The notes: generated by a model from the letters alone, not told the origin. 60,436 bases of DNA from Chlorobiales bacterium (GCA_026390855.1 JAPLFE010000119.1:1-60436); one strand, 5' to 3'; shown: positions 10,826-20,747, counted from the stretch's first letter. A program made the numbers and translations.

Positions 10826-11443
10826 CTATCTCGCCACGATGACCTTCGCATGCCTGATAACCTTATCACCCAGCAGATACCCTGTCTGGTACTCTTCAAT
10901 AATAGTGTCTGGTTCAGCCCCAGGTTGATCGACCTGTGAAATAGCTTCATGGAAATTCACATCAAGCATCATTCCTTTTGACTCTATTGCTCTCACCCCT
11001 TTCTCACCCAGCCACTTTTCAAGATTTTTTTTCACGAGCTCCACACCCTCTATATACAACCTGGTCTCATTGGATGTTTCAGAACTAAGAGGTGCATGCG
11101 TAAGCACCCTTCTGACATCATCAACAACCGGAAGCAGCTCTCTTATAATATTCTCAAGAGTCCTCGATGAAGCCATCATTGCCTCACGTTCTTTCTGTTT
11201 CCTGAAATTTTCAAAATCAGCAGCACTTCGGAGTAACTCATCACGAAACTTATTGGTCTGCTCTACCTGCTTTTTCAGCTCCATTTCAAGCTCAACTATT
11301 CTTGAAACAGACGATTCCTGAACAACTTCACACTCCTCAACATTACCCTCTGGAGGCACTGAGTTTTCCGGGACATCCTGTTGTACTTTATTCTCAAGAT
11401 GTTCTTTATAGTTCTCTTTTCCGTCCGGTGCTTTCTTTGTCAT
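10826..11443 (-). CDS. grpE: Nucleotide exchange factor GrpE
   Basis: A 205-residue GrpE that releases ADP from DnaK. An acidic, low-complexity N-terminus (1-50) is followed by a long coiled coil (about 50-110) and the C-terminal beta domain with the typical [20 protein letters not shown] stretch. It sits between hrcA (17 bases upstream) and dnaJ, so the three are probably one transcript. dnaK is not in the window. Confidence 0.95.
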   Translation of the reverse strand: MTKKAPDGKENYKEHLENKVQQDVPENSVPPEGNVEECEVVQESSVSRIVELEMELKKQVEQTNKFRDELLRSAADFENFRKQKEREAMMASSRTLENIIRELLPVVDDVRRVLTHAPLSSETSNETRLYIEGVELVKKNLEKWLGEKGVRAIESKGMMLDVNFHEAISQVDQPGAEPDTIIEEYQTGYLLGDKVIRHAKVIVAR

Positions 11444-11460
11444 AAATACAAATACCCCTT

Positions 11461-12540
11461 TTAGTTAACATCCGACAGCGTTGCAGAAAGGCTGTCAGCC
11501 ATATAATTGAGAACGCGGACAGCGTACTCGTAATCCATTCTCTTCGGTCCAAAAATTCCAATTTTTCCAACCATATTTCCAACATAATAAGGTGTCGAAA
11601 CAATGGTCAGGTCCTCCGCATGTCTTTCACTGTTCTCTTTACCAATATTGATAGTGATATCCATTCCAGCAGGTCTAGGCACCTCAAAGGACGATGATCC
11701 ACTTCGCTCAACAAGCTTCGCCATACTGATCTTATCCTCAATCATGGTTATAAGCTCACGTACTTTTTCAGGCTCCTTAAACTCAGGCTGATCAACAATA
11801 TATTCTGTTCCGGAAATATAAAGCCGCTCAAATATTGGCGACTCATCAAACAGATTCCCAGCCGAACTCACAATAAGATTTTTCAGAGCCTTGTCACAAA
11901 CACTATCATAAAGACGCCTGCTGATCGTCCGACGAATTTCAGCAAGTGTTAGTCCCGATAATCTCTGATTGAGCACATCAACAACCTCATCGACAGTCTG
12001 TCGGGAAACCTCAATATCAAGCTCCATGACAATAGTTTTGACAAACAACGACTGAATAGAAAGAATAACCATCATCCGTGTCGAACTCAACAAAACCATA
12101 TCCAGTTTTTCGAAAATCGCGTTCGAAAGCGTCGGCGATAAAACGACACTCAACTGCCGTGAAAGAGTACCAAGAACTTTTGCTGCCGAAAACAGAACAT
12201 CCGACGAAGTCCCCTTACGATCAATACTTATTTGACCAATATTCTCTTCAATCCTCTTTTTTTCTTTTTCATCAAGGCACTGAAAAGTCATAATAAGATC
12301 AACATAATAACGATACCCCTTGTCAGTAGGGATTCTTCCCGCCGAAGTATGAGGCTGACTGATATACCCTTCATCTTCCAGCACAGCCATAACATTTCTT
12401 ATCGTGGCATCAGAAAAGCCAAGATTGTAATTTTTTGCTATATACCTTGAGCCCACAGGAGCAGCCGTTACAACATACGATTGTATGATGATACCAAGCA
12501 CCTGCCGTTCTCTCAAAGAAAGATCACGAAAATCCATCAA
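11461..12540 (-). CDS. hrcA: Heat-inducible transcription repressor HrcA
   Basis: A 359-residue HrcA. The winged-helix N-terminus ([17 protein letters not shown], then [20 protein letters not shown]) recognises CIRCE operators, and the following [27 protein letters not shown] is the family signature. It is the first gene of the hrcA-grpE-dnaJ operon. In other bacteria HrcA represses its own operon and groESL through CIRCE (TTAGCACTC-N9-GAGTGCTAA). No CIRCE copy is visible in the 250 bases upstream of this gene, so autoregulation here is doubtful. Confidence 0.95.
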   Translation of the reverse strand: MMDFRDLSLRERQVLGIIIQSYVVTAAPVGSRYIAKNYNLGFSDATIRNVMAVLEDEGYISQPHTSAGRIPTDKGYRYYVDLIMTFQCLDEKEKKRIEENIGQISIDRKGTSSDVLFSAAKVLGTLSRQLSVVLSPTLSNAIFEKLDMVLLSSTRMMVILSIQSLFVKTIVMELDIEVSRQTVDEVVDVLNQRLSGLTLAEIRRTISRRLYDSVCDKALKNLIVSSAGNLFDESPIFERLYISGTEYIVDQPEFKEPEKVRELITMIEDKISMAKLVERSGSSSFEVPRPAGMDITINIGKENSERHAEDLTIVSTPYYVGNMVGKIGIFGPKRMDYEYAVRVLNYMADSLSATLSDVN

Positions 12541-12787
12541 CGTACACCATAGTGATTACAACAAAAAAACAGGGGTAAGCAAACAGGTGAATTTAAAAAA
12601 ACTAATTCTTTCTACACCCTGTAATATTAATTATACAAAGAGCTTTATAATTATAGCACCGCAACAGCCTTTTTACACCAAAACCGCAACCGACAAAGAG
12701 CAGATTAAAACTACAACTACAATAATTATAACTTCAACAATAAAAAACTAACGTTTCCTCTCCTTTTTAAACAATATTGAAGGATAG

Positions 12788-13502
12788 TTAAGTTCCAAAC
12801 GGAATAACCCCCAAAATAACCCTGTCAAGGCCCGAATAATCTTTAAATATTTTTATCCCAGAAAAACCCTGACCGGTCATAAGTTCCGAAACTGAAGCAG
12901 CCGCATCGGCATGCAGTTCAAAACAAAGTTTTCCACCAGAAACAAGCAGCTTTTTTGCCTGTCTTACAACTGCTCCGTAACACTCAATCCCCTCAGGCGT
13001 GGTAAGCGCCATTTTAGGTTCATACTGCCTCACCTCTACCTGCAGACTCTCCCATTCAACTTCCGGGATATACGGAGGATTAGAGACAATCAAGTCATAA
13101 GAACACTCAGGCAGTCTTGTTGTAAAAAGCTCATCAAACATATCAGCAGCAACAAATGTCACCCGCGACTCCACAGCATGGCTTTCAGCATTAATACGCG
13201 CAAGAGCAAGAGCCTCATCAGAACAATCAACAGCAGTAACCCTCAACGAAGGCGCAAGCTTTGCCATGGTAACAGCAATACACCCACTTCCAGTGCCAAT
13301 ATCAAGAATCTTCGCATCAATTGAACCACCACGACCTGTCATACCCAGACATTCAAGCGCATGCTCTACAAGAAGTTCAGTCTCTGGGCGAGGGATAAGA
13401 ACCCTTTCATCAACTGTAAACCTCAACCCATAAAAATACTGTTCTCCTATAATATACTGAACCGGCCGACCTTCGAGCCTTGAAACAGCAAAAGTAGAAA
13501 TC
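12788..13502 (-). pseudogene. prmC: Release-factor glutamine methyltransferase PrmC, 5'-truncated
   Basis: The catalytic domain of PrmC/HemK is intact: FYGLRFTVDERVLIPRPETE, the SAM-binding ILDIGTGSGCIA and the catalytic SNPPYIP. PrmC methylates the GGQ glutamine of RF1 and RF2. The frame is open back to about 13502 (VSRLEGRPVQYIIGEQYFYG) but meets an in-frame TAG just upstream. The helical N-terminal domain of about 80 residues that recognises release factors is missing; what lies upstream is the promoter region of the divergent gene at 13636. Only a TTG at 13424-13426 offers a start, giving 212 residues against about 280-290 normally. It is probably inactive or badly impaired unless the sequence is wrong here. 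Confidence 0.8.
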
Positions 13503-13635
13503 TACCATACCAAGTTCTGTTTAAAAAGATCCCGCCACATAACATTACAAAGAGTACATTATAATCATACCATGTGATAACCGATTTGCAGAAAAACAAA
13601 GCAAACACACTTTATTTTAAAGACACAACGCCACG

Positions 13636-14376
13636 ATGAAAAAAGTTTTCCTTATCGTTTTGATCCTTCTCACCGCTACCGTCTGTAACAGTGCATCCGC
13701 CGCATCAAAATTTACCGGTATTATGGAAATGATGTTGAAAATGCCAAACGGTTCAGCTGAGATAACCTATTACTTCGGAAACGATGTACAACGCATGGAT
13801 ATGGCCATGCAGATGGATAAAATTCCAGAACCATTAAAGACAACTGTCATAACAAAAGCATCTCAACCAGATCAAGCATATATAATCAATCACAAAGCAA
13901 AAAATTACACCGTTGTCAATCTTAAAACTGCTGCCGAAAATGCCATGCTGCTCGATTTCGACAGTAACTATAAACTTGCAAAACTTGGAAAGCAAACCAT
14001 AAAAGGCTATACCTGCGAACACATCAGCCTGACCAGCAGCACCGAAAAGCTCGAACTCTGGGTCACTCGCGATCTTGGTGATTTCTCCACATTCAGAATC
14101 CTTCAATCGCAAAATCCCCACCTCTCAAATACTTCACTGGCAAAAACACTTAAAAATGAAGGCATCGAGGGATTCCCCGTCAAAATCAAGCAATATAACG
14201 ACAACGGCCCCTACGTCATGGAACTCATGCAAATCTGGCCAAAAGCACTCCCTCCTTCAGACTTCAATGTACCAGCAGGATATCAAAAAGTCACCAGCAA
14301 TCAGAAACCACTGGGAACTCAGGAAAAAGCACATCTAAAAACCCTTATGGAAAAAATGAAAAAGTTCGAGAAGTAG
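13636..14376 (+). CDS. Exported DUF4412-like protein
   Basis: A 246-residue protein with a clear signal peptide (MKKVFLIVLILLTATVCNSASA, cleavage near 23). The mature part contains a beta-rich domain resembling DUF4412: GIMEMMLKMPNGSAEITYYFGNDVQRMDM, a central KLGKQTIKGYTCEHISLTS and ELWVTRDLGDF. Such proteins are periplasmic or surface-exposed in Bacteroidetes/Chlorobi and of unknown function. The single Cys in GYTCEH is typical of the family. It stands alone, divergent from prmC. Confidence 0.75.
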   Translation: MKKVFLIVLILLTATVCNSASAASKFTGIMEMMLKMPNGSAEITYYFGNDVQRMDMAMQMDKIPEPLKTTVITKASQPDQAYIINHKAKNYTVVNLKTAAENAMLLDFDSNYKLAKLGKQTIKGYTCEHISLTSSTEKLELWVTRDLGDFSTFRILQSQNPHLSNTSLAKTLKNEGIEGFPVKIKQYNDNGPYVMELMQIWPKALPPSDFNVPAGYQKVTSNQKPLGTQEKAHLKTLMEKMKKFEK

Positions 14377-14992
14377 GCACTATTTCTACCCATTATCTTC
14401 TCAGCAGTACACCTTTGGGTGTAATTCCATACGTTTTCCCCTTTTTAAGCATGACGTTATGGCCATGTTTTTTAAATTGAGGGCTCGTGTTACTGAATGC
14501 TGTTATAACAACCGTTTACCAAACATCAATTATCTCACAGCCTTCAAGTAAAAAAACAATCAATCACCATCTCCCTCAATAAAGGCATGAGTCATATCCC
14601 CGGCCTCAGACCTAATCCCATTTTCTGCATAGATCACTACGATTGTCTCAATTTGTCGCAGAGAGTAATTTCCCTTTGAAGCCTCAACTGCATAACACCA
14701 AGCTGAACTGAAAATGATGGCAATCATCACAAATAATTTATACCGCTTCGCTGTACTACCCAGAGCATCTTTTTAATACCGCCCACGACCCCACCTCTTA
14801 TTCATAAACAGACTTTGAGATTTTTCAGCAAAAACGCTCACTCAAAATAATGATGACTCCCTGTTAATCTCAGGCGAAAACTCTTACAGCATTGTCAAAT
14901 CTCACCCCCCAACCCGACTTCCAACAAGAATCTTAACCCCCACTGGGCCAAATTACCCATTCATGCGCGTCCCCACTCTATCAACTTATTTG
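14377..14992. other. Long intergenic region with one possible small gene
   Basis: About 615 bases between the DUF4412-like gene and the Pho box. Apart from the small reverse-strand frame at 14560-14727, nothing recognisable is seen: no tRNA, terminator or convincing gene remnant. Confidence 0.5.
14560..14727 (-). CDS. Possible small exported protein (55 residues)
   Basis: A 55-residue frame starts at an ATG directly preceded by an in-frame GTG. It has a signal-peptide-like start (MIAIIFSSAWCYAVEA) and then a short polar tail (SKGNYSLRQIETIVVIYAE). The hydrophobic start followed by a plausible cleavage site is protein-like. There is no clear ribosome-binding site and no recognised family, so it could also be the end of a decayed gene. 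Confidence 0.3.
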   Translation of the reverse strand: MIAIIFSSAWCYAVEASKGNYSLRQIETIVVIYAENGIRSEAGDMTHAFIEGDGD

Positions 14993-15032
14993 TTCACAAT
15001 CTTGTAGCACACCCGTAACAATCCCTTAACAC
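14993..15032 (+). promoter_or_regulatory. Putative Pho box upstream of porin/pstS cluster
   Basis: Four 7-base units, TTCACAA, GTAGCAC, GTAACAA and TTAACAC, start at 14993, 15004, 15015 and 15026, an exact 11-base period with 4-base spacers. This is the geometry of PhoB/PhoP direct-repeat operators. A -10-like TACTTT lies at 15042-15047, about ten bases past the last unit, as in PhoB-activated promoters. Matching sites precede the arginine decarboxylase gene and the TonB operon. The downstream genes (porin, PstS-like protein, phoB, phoR) fit phosphate control. Confidence 0.75.
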
Positions 15033-15125
15033 AACGATTTGTACTTTGTTGAGCGCAAAAAGATATGCAAAACAGTATCACAGGCTTTCACACAGAAAAA
15101 ATCACACAACCTATAGTTATTGATT

Positions 15126-16283
15126 ATGAAAAAAGTAGCATTATTGGTCGGTCTGGCCGCAGCTCTCGGGTTCAATCAGGCACAGGCTGTTGACTGGAAC
15201 TGGAACGGAGATGTCAGAGAACGTTTTGAATCTCAGCATACATCACCCACCGCAACGAGCGACGCCGACTCAAACTCCAGCAGCCGCGTTCGCACACGTG
15301 TCCGTTTTGGTGTCTCTCCCTGGATTAATGAAGAGCTTTCCGCAGGTGTACAATTAGCCACAGGTGACGACCAGACAAAAGAGACAATCTCCCGAAATCA
15401 AACCTATATTGGCACTTTCCAGCCAAAAAACATCTATCTCAACGAAGCATACCTTGATTACCATCCGATGTTTCTCAATGGAGATGTGAACGTAGTTATC
15501 GGTAAAAGAGACATCTCCAATACGATTATCAGAATTGACAATCTGGTGTATGACTCTGATCTTACCATAGAAGGCGCAACCGTGCAGTACGGTAAAGATG
15601 CCAATGGGAAAGAAAAAGACGGCCTGATCGCTCTTGCCGGTTACTATTTCCTTAACGAAAACAATACCAACACCATCTCCAGCCCATACCTTTACCTGGC
15701 TCAAGCCGCATTAAAGGGTGAAGTCAGTGATGTAAGCTACCTGTTTGGCGGTGGATACGATTTGTACAAAAGCCTGCAGAACCTTTCAATCGTTGATACA
15801 AATGCCAAAACTGGCGTTTCCAGCAGCGTTCCAACCACTTGGACAAATTCAGGCTACAACATTGCTGAGCTTTTCGGAAAAGTCGGAGGTCAGCTCACCG
15901 AAACGCTTCCGTGGAAGGTCTACGGTCAGTATGCACTCAACACTGCATCACATGCTGATCATTCAAGCATTGATGACAACAAAAGAAATGCCTGGTTGGC
16001 AGGTGTAACCATCGGTGATGCCAAACAAGTAGGTCAATGGGCGCTTGATTCCAAATACGTTAGAATTGAGAGGGATGCCGTTTTCCCATTGTTCACTGAT
16101 TCCGACAGAAAAGTAAACGACATTGTGAACGTCAAAGGGTTTGAGGTTGCAGGAACCTATCATCTTGTCCAGAACTTTACTATCGGTGCAAGATACTACC
16201 AGTATAACAACATCGATGCATCTGCCGGGAAGTTCAATCCTACACTTCACCAGCTGCAGCTCGACGCTGTTGTCAAGTTCTAA
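15126..16283 (+). CDS. Outer-membrane porin (putative phosphate-responsive porin)
   Basis: A protein of 385 residues with signal peptide MKKVALLVGLAAALGFNQAQA followed by VDWNWNGDVRERFE, then alternating amphipathic strands and a C-terminal strand ending LDAVVKF with the terminal Phe expected for beta-barrel assembly. It resembles the putative-porin family found in Chlorobi and Bacteroidetes. The gene lies behind a Pho box and before the PstS-like gene, so the barrel probably admits phosphate or phosphorylated compounds, analogous to PhoE/OprP in role but not in sequence. The ATG at 15126 is preferred over the TTG at 15120 because it begins the signal peptide. Confidence 0.8.
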   Translation: MKKVALLVGLAAALGFNQAQAVDWNWNGDVRERFESQHTSPTATSDADSNSSSRVRTRVRFGVSPWINEELSAGVQLATGDDQTKETISRNQTYIGTFQPKNIYLNEAYLDYHPMFLNGDVNVVIGKRDISNTIIRIDNLVYDSDLTIEGATVQYGKDANGKEKDGLIALAGYYFLNENNTNTISSPYLYLAQAALKGEVSDVSYLFGGGYDLYKSLQNLSIVDTNAKTGVSSSVPTTWTNSGYNIAELFGKVGGQLTETLPWKVYGQYALNTASHADHSSIDDNKRNAWLAGVTIGDAKQVGQWALDSKYVRIERDAVFPLFTDSDRKVNDIVNVKGFEVAGTYHLVQNFTIGARYYQYNNIDASAGKFNPTLHQLQLDAVVKF

Positions 16284-16442
16284 CAACTCTTCATTTGTGT
16301 GTATTGTTCTTTCTTTAGTGTTGTGTGACAGGTTAACAAGGTCCATCCTGGTTCTGAAGAATGGCCTTGTTTAGCCTGATTTTAACAATTATAATTTCTT
16401 TTGTTTACTTTTAAATAACTTCAATCATCTTTGATTATTACT

Positions 16443-17261
16443 ATGAAACTCTTCAAAAAAATACTTTTATCTGCCACAGTGTTCGGCGTTATGGCATCCG
16501 GCACCGCTGAAGCAGCAGGGAAAATCGTTATCGACGGTTCTACCACAGTCGGCCCAATCGCCAAAGCATTTGCTAACCACTTCACCAAATCAACAGGTGT
16601 TCAGGTTACGGTAAGCGAATCGGGTTCAGGAAATGGTGCCAAAAGCCTTATCAACAAAACCTGCGACATTGCAACCATGTCGCGCCCAATGAAAGACAAC
16701 GAACTAGCTGCAGCAAAAGGCAAAGGTATCAACCCTGTCGAACACGTTGTAGCGCTTGACGGTCTTTCTATTGTTCTTCATCCAAGCAACCGCGTCAATG
16801 CGCTTTCTAAAACCCAGATCCGCGGAATTTACATGGGCAAGTACACCAACTGGAGCCAGCTTGGTGGACCGAATGCAGGTATTGTCGTCATCCAGCGTGA
16901 ATCAAACAGCGGAACTGCCGATTCTTTCAAGGAACTGGTCATGGGCAAGGATAACCCGATTTCAAAAAGAGCCGAAACCCAGTCAAGCAACGGAGCCATC
17001 AAAAGCCGTGTTTCCTCAACATCAGGAGCAATTGGTTATATCGGTCTTGGCTTTGTTGATCATTCAGTCAAAGCTGTTCTTGTTGACGGCGTAGAACCTG
17101 ACGTTAAAACCGTCAAAAACGGCACCTACCCTATTCACCGCCCGCTCTTTATGTACACCAACGGCCAGCCAACCGGCGCTGTCAAACAGTTCATCGACCT
17201 GGCTAAAACCGCCGATGGCAAACGCATCATAACCGAAACAGGGTTTGTAAACTATTATTGA
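16443..17261 (+). CDS. pstS: Phosphate ABC transporter substrate-binding protein (PstS-like)
   Basis: A periplasmic binding protein of 272 residues. Signal peptide MKLFKKILLSATVFGVMASGTAEA is followed by KIVIDGSTTVGPIAKAFA, ESGSGNGAKSLINKTCDIATMSRPM, the phosphate-site segment QRESNSGTADSF and STSGAIGYIGLG. The Ser/Thr-rich DGSTTV and SGSG loops are the phosphate-binding elements of PstS. It captures phosphate for a PstCAB permease, but pstC, pstA and pstB are not adjacent. It follows the porin by 160 bases and precedes phoB; a terminator ends the unit. ATG 16443 is preferred to the TTG at 16431. Confidence 0.88.
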   Translation: MKLFKKILLSATVFGVMASGTAEAAGKIVIDGSTTVGPIAKAFANHFTKSTGVQVTVSESGSGNGAKSLINKTCDIATMSRPMKDNELAAAKGKGINPVEHVVALDGLSIVLHPSNRVNALSKTQIRGIYMGKYTNWSQLGGPNAGIVVIQRESNSGTADSFKELVMGKDNPISKRAETQSSNGAIKSRVSSTSGAIGYIGLGFVDHSVKAVLVDGVEPDVKTVKNGTYPIHRPLFMYTNGQPTGAVKQFIDLAKTADGKRIITETGFVNYY

Positions 17262-17304
17262 GGAACACTCTTGCCTCTTCGGTTCTCTCCAGGAACATCC
17301 CTCC

Positions 17305-17339
17305 AGAAAAAGCCATCTTCCAAAAAGATGGCTTTTTCT
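17305..17339 (+). terminator. Rho-independent terminator after pstS
   Basis: The stem AGAAAAAGCCATCTT pairs with AAGATGGCTTTTTCT around a 5-base loop, giving an internal T run on the plus strand. It lies 44 bases after the stop. Confidence 0.85.
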
Positions 17340-17680
17340 AAGTATGGTTAATTTTTTTATCGACTTCATCATTGAAAAACCTCGAAAGCCAAGAAACAGC
17401 AATTCCAGAACAAGCTGACCAATGCTTTATTCAAGTTCCAACAAATATTACGCGAGTTGCTCTTTCGCAGTAGTTTTCAGTAGATTATAATCATCAGCAC
17501 CACTCTGGTTTCGACAACTCTTATGAGAACATTATCATTTTCCCCGGGATGAAGAAAAATCCTGTAGACACTTAAAACCTCTCTAAGTTCATCCATAAAT
17601 TATGGTTAGCCACTCAATATGACGTACTGAGAGCTTCACATGGAAAACATCTTACTCTACAATTGATAACATAAAATATT
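17340..17680. other. Intergenic region upstream of phoB
   Basis: About 340 bases with no coding frame. It must hold the phoBR promoter. A convincing 11-base-periodic Pho box like those at 14993 and 30491 was not found here. Confidence 0.45.
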
Positions 17681-18391
17681 ATGTCGGAGCCAATACTTCT
17701 TGTCATAGAGGATGACCAGAACCTCGCTAAACTTCTGGAATATAATCTCGCACGCGGAGGCTTTAAATGTCATCTTGCAGGAACCGGCGAAGATGGCCTT
17801 GAACAACTTTCACGGAAAAGTTTTAATCTTATTCTGCTTGACATCATGCTTCCAGGCATAGACGGGTTTGAAGTATGCCGTAAAATCCGGCAGCACCAGC
17901 TCTATAAAGATATTCCCATCATCATGCTTACCGCAAAAGGTGAGGAAATAGACAGAATTCTCGGCTTTGAACTCGGCATTGACGATTATGTTGTCAAACC
18001 CTTCAGTCCTAGAGAGCTGAACCTTAGAATACGGGCAATTCTGAATCGAGATCGCCGTCAAGGAGGCAAAATGCAGGAAGTGCTCAAAGCAGGAGGCATT
18101 GATGTCGATTTAACACGTCACATCGCCACGCTCGAAGGCAAAGAGTTGGTACTGACTCTGATGGAATTCAAACTTCTCGTTGCACTCATGAAAAGGAAGG
18201 GAGAGGCACAATCAAGGGAAATGTTGCTCAGTGATGTCTGGAATGTCGATAAAACAATCAACACACGCACCATTGATACTCATATTACCAGAATCCGTGA
18301 AAAGCTTGGGGAAACAGGCCGTATGATAAAAACCGTTCGGGGACTCGGCTACAAACTGGACGAAAAAGAGGTCGACGACTATGCAGGCTAA
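17681..18391 (+). CDS. phoB: Phosphate-regulon response regulator (PhoB/PhoP family)
   Basis: A 236-residue OmpR-type response regulator. Receiver domain (1-120): acidic pocket EDD at 10-12, phospho-acceptor D54 in LILLDIMLPG, and K106 in YVVKPFSP. C-terminal winged helix (about 135-228) with TRTIDTHITRIREKLG and VRGLGYKL. The 3' end overlaps phoR by 11 bases, so the pair is co-translated. The PhoB assignment rests on sequence style, the partner kinase and the neighbouring pstS and porin. It is the obvious candidate to bind the three 11-base-periodic sites in this window. Confidence 0.88.
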   Translation: MSEPILLVIEDDQNLAKLLEYNLARGGFKCHLAGTGEDGLEQLSRKSFNLILLDIMLPGIDGFEVCRKIRQHQLYKDIPIIMLTAKGEEIDRILGFELGIDDYVVKPFSPRELNLRIRAILNRDRRQGGKMQEVLKAGGIDVDLTRHIATLEGKELVLTLMEFKLLVALMKRKGEAQSREMLLSDVWNVDKTINTRTIDTHITRIREKLGETGRMIKTVRGLGYKLDEKEVDDYAG

Positions 18392-20171
18392 GGTATCTAT
18401 AAGGCTTGCTGCTGTTATTGGAATAATTACGTTTTTCACGGCAGTCATCAGTTATTCTCTACTCAGCCAACAGGTTACACATATACTGACAACTGAAGTA
18501 AAAAAGGAACTGCACAGAAATCTTCTCTTCAATAAGCAGCTACTTGAACAGAACCCTCAGGAATGGCAAACATCAGGTAACGCTGATGCATGGGCAAGCC
18601 GTATCGGGCATGCTCTCGAAATCAGGGTCACATTAATTAATCTCAACGGTCAAGTTATTGGCGACTCCTATATTGCCCCTGGCAAAATCTCCCAGATAGA
18701 GAACCACCGGGAAAGACCGGAAGTAAAAGCAGCAATAAAAAATGGTTACGGTGAAAACACCCGTTACAGCCAAACCGTTAAAGAACAGATGCTCTATACC
18801 GCCGTCCCTGTTGGCCTGCCAACCCCCTACGCCGTCCTTCGCTTCTCTAAACCCCTGTACGACATCGGAATTTTTGACTCCCGAATTCGCAATGGCCAGG
18901 AAAAAATCCTCTTATTTGCACTTTTTCTTTCTATTACAGCAGGAGTTGTGACTTCTTTTTTGTTTACCCGCCCATTACGGAATTTAGCCATAACTGCCCA
19001 GAAAAGAACTCATGGCGACTTCTCTGGCAACGTTCCTGTCCATCGTAAAGACGAAATAGGCATACTTGCCCGCGCCTTCAATGTCTTATCGGGCGACATA
19101 CAAAAAATGCAGCGTAGTGAAGAGTGGTATCATGCTGTTTTTTCAGGAATCCGTGAAGCTATCATTGTTACCGATACAGTCGGCGATATCATTCTGGCCA
19201 ATCCCGCTGCATCAAGGATATTCCTGATCGATGGCGCCATGCTCAAGTCCCGCCCGCTCAAGCAACTTGCCGACAACAAGCTTCAAGAGCTTTTCGCAAA
19301 AGTGCACTCCAACCGCATAACGCTGATCAAAGAAGAAATATCACTGATAACTTCAAAAGGACCACGCATTATGCAAATCAGTTCAATGCCAGTCATGAAG
19401 GAAAACCAGTTCGACGGCACAGTTTTTGTCTTGAACGATATAACAAAACTCCGCAACCTGGAAAGAATACGACGAGATTTTGTTTCAAGTGTCTCACACG
19501 AACTCCGCACACCGCTCACCATCATCAGCGGCTATACCGAAACACTGCTTGAAGGAGCAATGCATGACCCCGAGCATGCCACATCATTCCTGCAAATTAT
19601 TCTGCAGGCCAGTCAGCAGCTTACAGCCCTGGTCAACGACGTACTCGACCTGTCAAAAATTGAGTCAGGACATATTGAATACCAATTCATGGCTGTAGAC
19701 ATTAAACGAGTCATTGCCGAATCGGTTAATCTCCTGCAACTTTCGCTCAATAAAAAAGAGATCAAGCTCGACATCCATCTCCCCGACGACCTTCCTTTGG
19801 TTTATGCCGATGCAATTTACATGGAAATTGTTATCCGCAATCTTCTTGACAACGCCATTAAATATGTTGATGAAAGAAATGGAAAAATCAGGATATCGGC
19901 ATTCAGGAGCAACAATAATATCCAGGTAGAAGTGGAAGATAACGGCGTCGGAATCGCAAAAGCGAACCTCAGCCGAATTTTTGAACGATTTTACCGGGTA
20001 GATAAAGCTCGTTCACGGCAACTCGGAGGCACAGGACTCGGGCTTTCAATTGTCAAACATATCGTTCTGGCCCATAAAGGCAATGTTGAGGTACGCTCAA
20101 GAGTAAACCAAGGCACGGTCTTCACTATAATTCTTCCCATTGCACCGGAAAATAGAGAAAACGACCTCTGA
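18381..20171 (+). CDS. phoR: Sensor histidine kinase (PhoR-type)
   Basis: A 596-residue membrane kinase. Transmembrane segment 1 at about 8-28, a periplasmic or sensor part to about 173, transmembrane segment 2 at about 175-197, a HAMP linker (198-248), a PAS domain (about 250-350) and HisKA with phosphoacceptor H373 in SSVSHELRTPLT. The HATPase domain has the N-box NLLDNAIKYV, the G-boxes DNGVGIA and GGTGLGLSIVKHI. The architecture TM-HAMP-PAS-kinase is the PhoR/WalK type. Phosphate sensing is inferred from the phoB overlap and the pstS neighbourhood. Confidence 0.88.
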   Translation: MQAKVSIRLAAVIGIITFFTAVISYSLLSQQVTHILTTEVKKELHRNLLFNKQLLEQNPQEWQTSGNADAWASRIGHALEIRVTLINLNGQVIGDSYIAPGKISQIENHRERPEVKAAIKNGYGENTRYSQTVKEQMLYTAVPVGLPTPYAVLRFSKPLYDIGIFDSRIRNGQEKILLFALFLSITAGVVTSFLFTRPLRNLAITAQKRTHGDFSGNVPVHRKDEIGILARAFNVLSGDIQKMQRSEEWYHAVFSGIREAIIVTDTVGDIILANPAASRIFLIDGAMLKSRPLKQLADNKLQELFAKVHSNRITLIKEEISLITSKGPRIMQISSMPVMKENQFDGTVFVLNDITKLRNLERIRRDFVSSVSHELRTPLTIISGYTETLLEGAMHDPEHATSFLQIILQASQQLTALVNDVLDLSKIESGHIEYQFMAVDIKRVIAESVNLLQLSLNKKEIKLDIHLPDDLPLVYADAIYMEIVIRNLLDNAIKYVDERNGKIRISAFRSNNNIQVEVEDNGVGIAKANLSRIFERFYRVDKARSRQLGGTGLGLSIVKHIVLAHKGNVEVRSRVNQGTVFTIILPIAPENRENDL

Positions 20172-20200
20172 ACAATACTCATCTCCTGCCTTTCCCTGCT

Positions 20201-20707
20201 TCAAAGAACCGATTCGTACAAAGCAGCATCCTTTATAATCTTCTGGTGCAACGGAATCCTCACCTCAGGAATGAGATGCTCAGGATAAAAGCCAGCATCA
20301 AACAATTCATGATTGATCGCTATAGCCGCATCAGCAACAACCACTCGATAAGCAAGTGCAAGCACAGAACCATAGGGCTCTATATCCCTGTGATAAATGC
20401 CAATAAGGGAATCTATTTTTCCTTCCAGTGAAGTCTCCTCCCTCAACTCCCGCAAACATCCTGCTTTGGCATCTTCTCCAGCCTCAAGAAATCCACCAGG
20501 CAGCGACCATTCATTAAATGCAGGCTCATGAGCCCTCCTTACCACAAGCAGTTCATCATTACTGTTAACAGTATAAGCCAGAGCAACAGGAAGCGGGTTA
20601 ATATAGTGTACCCATGAACATGCCGAGCAAAACATTCGCTCACGTCCATCAATCATTGCCCGCTCAAGCCTCTTACCGCATACCGGGCAAAAAACATATG
20701 GTTTCAT
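20201..20707 (-). CDS. Nudix hydrolase with N-terminal zinc ribbon
   Basis: A 168-residue protein. The N-terminus carries two CxxC pairs (CPVCGKRLE at 7-10 and CSACSW at 27-30), a zinc ribbon as in NudC-type NADH pyrophosphatases. The Nudix box begins GGFLEAGEDAKAG and continues with LRELREETSL, fitting G-x5-E-x7-REUxEE. It probably cleaves a nucleoside diphosphate derivative such as NADH or ADP-ribose. It converges on phoR with 29 bases between the stops. The exact substrate is unknown. Confidence 0.87.
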   Translation of the reverse strand: MKPYVFCPVCGKRLERAMIDGRERMFCSACSWVHYINPLPVALAYTVNSNDELLVVRRAHEPAFNEWSLPGGFLEAGEDAKAGCLRELREETSLEGKIDSLIGIYHRDIEPYGSVLALAYRVVVADAAIAINHELFDAGFYPEHLIPEVRIPLHQKIIKDAALYESVL

Positions 20708-20747
20708 TGTTTCCTAAAATAAATTTGTACTGCAAAAAAAACGGTAC

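Noticed and set aside
12541-12787. CIRCE operator before hrcA
   Set aside because: No TTAGCACTC-N9-GAGTGCTAA-like inverted repeat could be found in this interval on either strand.
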